Below, piece after piece: positions 6,838 to 11,564 of a DNA stretch of 11,564 nucleotides. A program made the position numbers and the translations under genes. This DNA is from Lachnospiraceae bacterium (GTDB lineage Bacteria > Bacillota_A > Clostridia > Lachnospirales > Lachnospiraceae), in NCBI GenBank assembly GCA_017523185.1, contig JAFWXB010000428.1, forward strand, positions 1-11,564, given 5' to 3'. How positions within the stretch are numbered: the first letter of the stretch is position 1; every line of letters starts with the position of its first letter. The notes below the pieces were generated by a model. The model was not told the origin of the DNA. It worked only from the letters and a program-made list of their open reading frames with translations, and made no database searches.

Positions 6838-8040
6838 CTATCCAAATAATAACTGGTCTATGAGTTTATATCCTTCCTCTACATAAATTCCGGAATTTTG
6901 TGCTTCTTTTTCATTATAATTCCAATCGTGATTCTGCTCATTTGTAGAATCATAAAGAATATATGGCACAGGTTCGGAAGAATGTGTACGAATACAAATT
7001 GGTGTTGGATGGTCCGGTAAAACAAGCATACGGAAATCTTCATTTGCTTCTTTTAATCCTTGTACAATTGGTTCAACAATACGAGAATCTAAATATTCAA
7101 TTGCCTGAATTTTTCGTTCTACACTTCCTTGATGTCCCATTTCATCCGGACCTTCTAAATGCACATATACAAAATCACAATTTTCTTTTGTTAAAGCATC
7201 AATTGCTGCTTGTGCTTTTCCTTCATAATTGGTATGAAGTCCACCATTTGCACCTTCTACTTCTATTACTTTCATAGAAGCACCTACTGCAATCCCTTTT
7301 AATAAATCAACTGCTGAAATCATCGCACCTTTTTTCTTTGTTTTTTCTTCAAAAGAACTTAATGCTGGTTTTGTACCGGCTCCCCAAAACCAACAAGAAT
7401 TTGCAGGATTTAGGCCCTGTTCTTTTCTTTTTATATTAATTGGGTGATTTACCAAAATATCATAACTTTTCTTCATCATTTCATAAAGCATCTTATCTTC
7501 CGGTAAATATGTTTCAATACATTGTCCTAAAATATCATGTGGTTGAGATAATTCTACCACTTCTCCTTTTTCCCAAATCAAACAATGACGATAACTTGTT
7601 CCTGCATAAAATTTATATATTTCATTTTCAAGTTCTTTTCGAACTGCTTCTAATAATATACTTGCATCTTCTGTTTCAATTTCGCTTGCACTATGGTCTA
7701 TCATATGACGTTTTTCGTATGTATCTTCTGTTTCTGAAAGTGTTACAATATTACAACGAAGTGTAATATCTGTATCTTTCATCGGCACACCAATACTTAA
7801 TGCTTCAAGTGGAGAACGACCGGAATAATATTTCTTTGGGTCATATCCTATTACAGATAAATTTGCAGTATCACTTCCCGGTTTCATTCCTTCCGGAACA
7901 GTACGCACAAGTCCTAATTCTCCTTTTCTTGCAAGTGTATCCATCATTGGAGTATATGCATATTCCAATGGTGTTCTTCCTTTCAACATCTCAATTGGAC
8001 AATCTGCCATGCCATCTCCTAAAACAATTATATATTTCAT
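6838..8040 (-). CDS. apgM: Phosphoglycerate-mutase-like protein, probable homoserine kinase
   Basis: A 400-residue member of the alkaline-phosphatase superfamily, close to archaeal-type cofactor-independent phosphoglycerate mutase (ApgM; TIGR02535 'proposed homoserine kinase' group). Numbering from the upstream TTG at 8058 (add 6 to this protein): metal site GDGMAD with Asp15, catalytic serine in GSDTANLS (Ser62), HLEGPDEMGH with Asp305 and His309, LPDHPTP with Asp349/His350, and His359. The metal and serine set is complete. The gene lies next to the ACT regulator and homoserine dehydrogenase, and no GHMP-type ThrB is in view, so homoserine phosphorylation is the likelier role than glycolysis. 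Start: I chose ATG 8038-8040 because relatives begin MKYIIVLGDGMAD, but AAAGGAG (8071-8077) is 30 bases away; a TTG at 8056-8058 is 12 bases away and adds six residues. It has its own promoter and terminator. Confidence 0.88.
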   Translation of the reverse strand: MKYIIVLGDGMADCPIEMLKGRTPLEYAYTPMMDTLARKGELGLVRTVPEGMKPGSDTANLSVIGYDPKKYYSGRSPLEALSIGVPMKDTDITLRCNIVTLSETEDTYEKRHMIDHSASEIETEDASILLEAVRKELENEIYKFYAGTSYRHCLIWEKGEVVELSQPHDILGQCIETYLPEDKMLYEMMKKSYDILVNHPINIKRKEQGLNPANSCWFWGAGTKPALSSFEEKTKKKGAMISAVDLLKGIAVGASMKVIEVEGANGGLHTNYEGKAQAAIDALTKENCDFVYVHLEGPDEMGHQGSVERKIQAIEYLDSRIVEPIVQGLKEANEDFRMLVLPDHPTPICIRTHSSEPVPYILYDSTNEQNHDWNYNEKEAQNSGIYVEEGYKLIDQLLFG

Positions 8041-8077
8041 AAATTTATTTCGTTGCAAAGCAACTATTTTCTCCTTT
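8041..8077 (-). promoter_or_regulatory. apgM ribosome site with a small hairpin before the start
   Basis: The strong AAAGGAG (8071-8077) is 12 bases from a TTG and 30 from the family-like ATG. Between lies a perfect 5-bp hairpin GTTGC/GCAAC (8052-8056 with 8060-8064, 3-base loop) that includes the TTG. Folding would shorten the path to the ATG by 13 bases. This decides, or leaves open, the start choice. Confidence 0.4.
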
Positions 8078-8092
8078 CAAAAATATCATTCT

Positions 8093-8187
8093 ATTGTTAA
8101 AAATAGTTCTGTATGTTTATCCTGTCAAACTGATACCATAATTGATAAAATACAATTACCTTTTATCCTATGCCTATTTTTAACAAT
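8093..8187. repeat. 14-bp perfect inverted repeat flanking the apgM promoter
   Basis: ATTGTTAAAAATAG (8093-8106) and CTATTTTTAACAAT (8174-8187) are perfect inverted copies with 67 bases between. Inside is a second 6-bp stem TAATTG/CAATTA (8139-8144 with 8153-8158) and two direct copies of TTTATCCT (8116-8123, 8162-8169). The right minus-strand arm holds the apgM -10. It could be a small mobile-like element remnant, a structured leader or a regulator-binding region. No coding content is seen. Confidence 0.5.
8100..8128 (-). promoter_or_regulatory. Promoter for apgM
   Basis: Minus strand: perfect -35 TTGACA (8123-8128), 17-bp spacer, -10 TATTTT (8100-8105, four of six consensus bases). The predicted start near 8093 leaves about 35 bases of leader containing the AAAGGAG site. 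It shows that apgM need not depend on transcription from the hom promoter. Confidence 0.6.
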
Positions 8188-8392
8188 TTGTACACAAAAA
8201 GTTTATGTACTTTATGACTTTCATTTTAGACTTCTTACTAATTTATCGCAATCGTCAAAATATATTCCATTTTTTTCAAATTTACGGTATTTTCGTATAA
8301 ACCAACAAAAATAAATGTTCAAAAATAAATTTTTTATAAACAATTCCAAACTTTATCTTATTTTTATCTTAGAGGTCAACTTTAATATAATA
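8188..8392 (-). other. Non-coding stretch of the hom-apgM gap, with a possible promoter
   Basis: This is the remainder of the 383-bp gap between hom and apgM (8059-8441). No gene is supported. A second promoter-like pair is present on the minus strand: TTGACC (8374-8379), 16 bp, GATAAA (8352-8357). It would make a longer apgM leader running through the 14-bp inverted repeat, or a separate small RNA. A short hairpin GTACA/TGTAC lies at 8191-8195 and 8206-8210. No riboswitch class is recognised. Confidence 0.25.
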
Positions 8393-8435
8393 TTAGCAGC
8401 AAAAACCAAAACGGCATTTGCTGCTAACTTTTTTT
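8393..8435. terminator. Strong hairpin after hom, probably bidirectional
   Basis: TTAGCAGCAAA (8393-8403) pairs perfectly with TTTGCTGCTAA (8417-8427), an 11-bp stem with a 13-base loop, 14 bases after the hom stop. On the minus strand it is followed only by TATTATATT, but on the plus strand by C and seven T (8429-8435), so the better T-run faces the plus direction. Confidence 0.75.
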
Positions 8436-8441
8436 CAAAAA

Positions 8442-9634
8442 CTATCCAAGACGGATTCTGCTTACTACATCAATATTTGCAGATTTTTCTTCAAATTCTG
8501 CTTCTGTCATAATCTCTGTGCTAAAACCACATTCTCCGTCAACAATGCCTTCTACATATGCAACTTTTCCAAATACAGCTTCAATTTCTGATTTATCAGA
8601 AGTCGTTCTTACAAAGAAACGATTTTTGCTGGATTTATATTCTATAAGTTGCATTTTTTCCGGTTTCCATTCGATATGCACATTGATATTGTTATGTCTT
8701 ACCATATCTACGATATCTGCAACTACGGCACTTGCTGTTGGAAGCTTTCCTGCACCACTTCCATAAAACATACCATCTCCCAATACATTTCCATGTACAA
8801 AAACAGCATTAAATACATCATTTACATTACAAAGTGGATGGCTTTGTGGAAGCAAAAATGGAGCAACCATACAAGTATATGTGTCCCCTACACTTTTGCT
8901 TGATGCAAGTAATTTAATATTTGCACCCATGGCTTTTGCATATATAAATCTTCTGTTGTAATTTTTGTAATACCTTCTGTATAAATATCTGTATAATCAA
9001 TTTGTTTTCCACATACCAACGAAGTAAGAATTGCAATTTTACGACATGGGTCATAACCTTCTACATCAGCAGTAGGGTCTTTTTCTGCATATCCTTTTTC
9101 TTGTGCATCTTTTAACACTTCTTCAAAACTTACACCTTCATTTGCCATACGTGTCAACATATAATTTGTTGTACCATTTAAAATACCTGTAATTTCTTCT
9201 ACTTCATCTGCTGTAAGACAAGTATTTAATGGACGGATAATTGGAATACCTCCACCTACACTTGCACCAAACATAAAGTTTAAATTATGTTCTTTTGCTA
9301 TTGCAATTAACTCTGCACCTTTTTCTGCTACTAAATTCTTATTAGAAGTTGTTACATGTTTTCCTGCTTTTAACATTGTTTTTACAAATGTATATGCCGG
9401 TTCTACTCCACCCATAGTTTCTACAACAAGACCAATTTCTTCATCTTCTGCAATTTTTTTATAATCATGAATAATTTTATCTTCATATGGGTCTCCCGGA
9501 AATTCACGTAAATCTAAAATATATTTTATTTCCACAGATTCACCTGCACGTTTTGTAATTAACTCTCTATTTATCTCTAATACTTCTGCTACACCTGAAC
9601 CAATAGTGCCGTATCCCATTATTGCAATCTTCAT
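8442..9634 (-). pseudogene. hom: Homoserine dehydrogenase, split by a one-base frameshift
   Basis: NAD(P)-dependent reduction of aspartate semialdehyde to homoserine, the branch point to threonine and methionine. Two overlapping frames together make one enzyme. The upstream part (9634-8888, 248 residues) has the Rossmann loop GYGTIGSG (7-14), Lys99 in TSNKN, GILNGTTNY (150-158) and the catalytic stretch DPTADVEGYDPCRK (186-199), then runs out of frame after ITTEDL. The downstream part (8930-8442, 162 residues) starts MGANIKLLASS and has the family's C-terminal YGSGAGKLPTASAVVAD. One added base near 8941-8947 restores ITTEDL-x-YAKAMGAN and a protein of 397 residues. No slippery heptamer is present. 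The joined protein has no C-terminal ACT domain. The ATG has GGGAG 9 bases upstream, 6 bp after the ACT regulator. Both halves are otherwise well conserved, so the break is recent or a sequencing error. Confidence 0.88.
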
Positions 9635-9640
9635 CTTAAT

Positions 9641-10084
9641 TTACTCCCTACCTATAATTTTCACGTAATGTATGCCTTCCACATTTTCAATTGTGGATAC
9701 CATTTCATCTGTTTTGTCCATATCTTGAGCTACATCTACACTTAAAAGCAATGATGCTATTCCGTTAATTGGTACTGTTTGATGAATGGTTAAAATATTT
9801 GCTTTATATTCTGCTATTGACTGAACTACACTAGATAATAATCCGGGTTCATCATCCAGCTGAATTACAAATGTCATTGTTTTTCCTCTCTCATTCTCAT
9901 GAAACGGAAAAATGTCATCTTTATATTTATAAAAAGAACTTCGACTAATTCCCACCATATCTGTAGCTTCCTGTACAGACATGACTTTTCCGGAATCAAG
10001 CAGCCTTTTTGCTTCTACTACTTTTAATAATACTTCCGGTACTGCTCTTTCTTTCAGTACGAAGTATGTTGTCCTATCCGACAT
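9641..10084 (-). CDS. HTH plus ACT domain protein (UPF0735; PheB/ThrR-like)
   Basis: A cytoplasmic 147-residue protein. The N-terminal part (about 8-60) is a DNA-binding region with a helix-turn-helix at about 36-57 (VQEATDMVGISRSSFYKYKD). The C-terminal part (about 68-147) is an ACT domain starting MTFVIQLDDEPGLLSSVV, with the usual glycine-leucine turn after the first strand, which binds amino acids in this superfamily. It matches the UPF0735 group; from memory a Bacillus member was described as a repressor (ThrR) of threonine-pathway genes. Position supports that: it is first in an operon with hom, 6 bp apart. It probably senses an aspartate-family amino acid and controls its own operon, and may also regulate the enzyme by contact. 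Two purine-rich sites precede the ATG: GGGAG 3 bases away and GGAGG 12 bases away. Confidence 0.88.
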   Translation of the reverse strand: MSDRTTYFVLKERAVPEVLLKVVEAKRLLDSGKVMSVQEATDMVGISRSSFYKYKDDIFPFHENERGKTMTFVIQLDDEPGLLSSVVQSIAEYKANILTIHQTVPINGIASLLLSVDVAQDMDKTDEMVSTIENVEGIHYVKIIGRE

Positions 10085-10132
10085 TTTCTCCCACTTCCTC
10101 CGTATTTATGTTTGTGTACCAAAGACAAATGT

Positions 10133-10144
10133 TTCCATGTGGAA
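10133..10144. promoter_or_regulatory. Small palindrome at the expected start of the ACT-hom transcript
   Basis: TTCCA (10133-10137) and TGGAA (10140-10144) flank a TG centre, spanning the position where transcription from the -10 at 10146-10151 should begin. This is where a repressor often binds. A second weak inverted pair, TTTGT (10111-10115) and ACAAA (10125-10129), lies just downstream. That the ACT regulator binds here is a guess. Confidence 0.3.
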
Positions 10145-10145
10145 G

Positions 10146-10174
10146 ATAATAACACAAAGCGATTGCAATTGCAA
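10146..10174 (-). promoter_or_regulatory. Promoter for the ACT regulator-hom operon
   Basis: Minus strand: -35 TTGCAA (10169-10174), 17-bp spacer, -10 TATTAT (10146-10151) with an extended TGT upstream (10152-10154). The start would be near 10139, about 54 bases before the ATG, too short for a T-box. The -35 lies in the loop and stem of the preceding gene's terminator. Confidence 0.55.
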
Positions 10175-10180
10175 CCGCTT
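10157..10180 (-). terminator. Rho-independent terminator of the SPFH gene
   Basis: AAGCGATTGC (10157-10166) and GCAACCGCTT (10171-10180) form a 10-bp stem with one G-U pair and a 4-base AATT loop. On the minus strand it is followed by TGTGTTATTAT. It lies 13 bp after the stop of the SPFH protein. Confidence 0.7.
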
Positions 10181-10193
10181 CATTTATAAAACT

Positions 10194-11443
10194 CTATCTC
10201 TTTTTGCCACATTCCGAACAAAAGTTTCCTGTATTAAGTGCTCCACAAGTACATTTCCATTCTTTTGCCGGTGCAGGTTTTCCACATTCCATGCAAAACT
10301 TTCCTGTATTTACAGTTCCACAAGCACACTTCCATTCTTTTATCGGTGCAGGTTTTCCACATTCTGAACAGAATTTTCCTGTATTATTATTTCCGCATTC
10401 ACAAGTCCATGTATTTGATGACGGCTGTGGTTTATTCTGCTGTTGTGCATATTGCATACTTTGCTGAGCCTGCATTTGTGCTAAATTTGTTTGTGATGCT
10501 TGTCCCATCATACCACTAGCCATATTCATACCCATAAATCCTGCAATTGCTCCATTTCCATTTGAACCTGCTTTTTCCATACCACGAGCAAAATGACCTT
10601 GCATATATCCTTCACGAATTGTCGGGTCTGAAAGCATTGCACCTTCGTTTCGCATATTAATAAGTTTTTGTGAGTTTTCATCATAAGAAATATTCGCAAT
10701 ACCTACAGATTGAATTTCCATTCCACGAAGTCTGCCCCATTCTTCATCTAAAACGGAAGCCATATATTTTCCTAATTCTCTGGCTTTACTTGTCACAAAT
10801 GAAATACGCGTTCCATCAGCAGACATTTGATTAATGGATGCTTGCAATGCTTCTAAAAATTCCGAAATATACTGGTCATTGATTTCTGCAATTTCTACAT
10901 AATCTTTATTTCTTGGAATTGCCTCTGCATAAAACTGCAATGGATTTGTAATTCGAATCGAATATGTACCATGTGCACGTAAAAATAATTCTGCATTATA
11001 AAAATTATCAAAATAATTAATTGGATTACGTGTTCCAAAGCGAATTCCCTTAATTTCTTGAAGATTGATATAATATACTTTCTGTTTTTTTGATGTTTGA
11101 CCTCCAAATTTAATACGCTCATATGCTTCTTGTATTGCTTCTCCCAATTCCCCATTAAATAATGATGGTAACGAAGAATTGCTTACTTTATAATATCCAG
11201 GTTCTGCTGTATAATCGACTATTTTTCCTCCATCTACAAGCATCATAAATTGATTTTCATAAACATGAATCATTGAACCATTTGATAGGTATCGTCTGTA
11301 CCTCTTTTATTTTGTCCTTTTTTTGTTTTAATTCCACGTGTAAAAACAGTTTGTGCTCCCATATTATCCGGTTCAATCACTTCTAACCATTGGTCAGCAA
11401 AACCACCTGTAATTGCTTGTGCTGCTGCTTTTATAATTCCCAT
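10194..11443 (-). pseudogene. SPFH/Band-7 protein with three zinc ribbons (YdjI-like), frameshifted
   Basis: Relatives are membrane-associated scaffold proteins of the YdjI group (often labelled 'virion core protein-like'), in Bacillus linked to a PspA-type membrane stress system. Two frames make one gene. The first (11443-11270, 57 residues) begins MGIIKAAAQAITGGFADQW and ends after RGTDDT. The second (11273-10194, 359 residues) begins in mid-domain; upstream it reads SNGS before its first ATG, as relatives do. One added base near 11286-11287 joins DDT-x-SNGSMIHVY into a protein of about 416 residues. The SPFH core runs to about residue 220 of the second part, then a Met/Gln-rich linker and three zinc ribbons (289-359). 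Stop and ATG overlap as ATGA at 11270-11273, so reinitiation could make the larger part alone. AAAGGA lies 7 bases before the first ATG. No slippery heptamer is seen. Confidence 0.82.
10197..10409 (-). repeat. Three tandem 75-bp zinc-ribbon repeats in the SPFH gene
   Basis: Residues 289-313, 314-338 and 339-359 of the second frame repeat the pattern W.C.CG..NTG.FC.ECGKPAP..KE with a 25-residue (75-bp) period: 10409-10335, 10334-10260 and 10259-10197. Each copy has four cysteines in a CxC-8 residues-CxxC layout. The last copy ends after ECGKKR. The DNA copies are similar enough for copy number to vary by slippage. Confidence 0.85.
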
Positions 11444-11473
11444 AGCATTTTCCTTTCTTATTCTTATTCTTTA

Positions 11474-11564
11474 TTATTCACTATCTGAATCTGACATATT
11501 CTTTGGGCATCCTAAACTCAACCATTTTAAATATCCATTCATAAATATATCAATGCTACCATCC
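11474..11564 (-). CDS. C-terminal end of an unidentified protein (5' part outside window)
   Basis: An open frame enters from the window edge and gives 29 residues before a TAA at 11474-11476: DGSIDIFMNGYLKWLSL, then GCPKNMSDSDSE at the C-terminus. The family is not recognised. It stops 30 bp before the SPFH gene in the same direction, so the two may form an operon. Codon use is like the neighbours and the frame ends just before a ribosome site, which favours a real gene, but the evidence is short. Confidence 0.5.
   Translation of the reverse strand, partial: DGSIDIFMNGYLKWLSLGCPKNMSDSDSE

Noticed and set aside
6963..8042. Several plus-strand open frames of 80-108 codons opposite apgM.
   Set aside because: Leucine/histidine-rich antisense shadows of a well-supported conserved gene; no plus-strand promoter or ribosome site.
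8221..8352. Short minus-strand open frame of about 42 codons from a TTG at 8349, with protein-like wording near its end (YRKFEKNGIYFDDCDKLV).
   Set aside because: No ATG, no ribosome site, no recognised family, and it lies in an A/T-rich gap that carries promoter-like and repeat elements.
8315..8512. Plus-strand open frame of 65 codons starting in the hom-apgM gap.
   Set aside because: It runs through the terminator hairpin and into antisense hom sequence, with low-complexity Phe/Ile/Leu composition and no ribosome site.
8888..8950. Programmed -1 frameshifting in hom, which would give DLIYAKA.
   Set aside because: The shift direction fits, but there is no slippery heptamer, no clear downstream pseudoknot, and the family is not known to use recoding.
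10085..10193. Possible threonine T-box or riboswitch leader ahead of the ACT-hom operon.
   Set aside because: The predicted leader is only about 54 bases, with no specifier-loop or T-box sequence; the hairpin there belongs to the upstream gene's terminator.
10895..11155. Minus-strand 86-codon frame inside the SPFH gene.
   Set aside because: A different-frame shadow of the conserved SPFH domain; the SPFH frame has clear family motifs across the same bases.

Overview
The window looks like chromosomal core DNA of an AT-rich Gram-positive anaerobe of the class Clostridia, most likely a Lachnospiraceae member. The grounds are the diadenylate cyclase - YbbR protein - GlmM order, a phosphoglycerate-mutase-like protein next to threonine-pathway genes, an SPFH/zinc-ribbon protein of the YdjI type, purine-rich Shine-Dalgarno sites and strong A/T bias at third codon positions. 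Every gene I can support lies on the minus strand, so transcription runs from high to low coordinates.

Region 1 (11564 down to 10194): the last 29 codons of an unidentified gene, then an SPFH/Band-7 protein with three C-terminal zinc ribbons. The SPFH gene is broken by a one-base frameshift near 11286-11287. A hairpin terminator follows it.

Region 2 (10180 to 6838): threonine-pathway block. A promoter overlapping the preceding terminator drives an HTH+ACT regulator, then homoserine dehydrogenase, which is split by a one-base frameshift near 8941-8947. After a 383-bp gap with its own terminator and promoter comes a phosphoglycerate-mutase-like protein whose context suggests it is the homoserine kinase.

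Region 3 (6824 to 5212): an AT-rich intergenic stretch that can fold into a three-way junction, then a comF-yvyF pair (ComF phosphoribosyltransferase and a double zinc-finger/HTH protein), closed by a clear hairpin terminator.

Region 4 (5164 to 1): an extended -10 promoter with a perfect palindrome over its -35 starts a probable operon of two uncharacterised membrane proteins, then cdaA, cdaR and glmM. CdaA makes c-di-AMP, CdaR is its extracytoplasmic regulator, and GlmM makes glucosamine-1-phosphate for the cell wall and is known to bind and inhibit CdaA. GlmM runs off the window at 397 residues. The two membrane proteins are candidates for added partners of this c-di-AMP/cell-wall module.

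No tRNA, rRNA, CRISPR array, insertion sequence or phage gene was seen. The most notable points are the two single-base breaks in otherwise intact conserved genes, the non-canonical threonine gene set, the membrane pair ahead of cdaA, and several long inverted repeats between genes.
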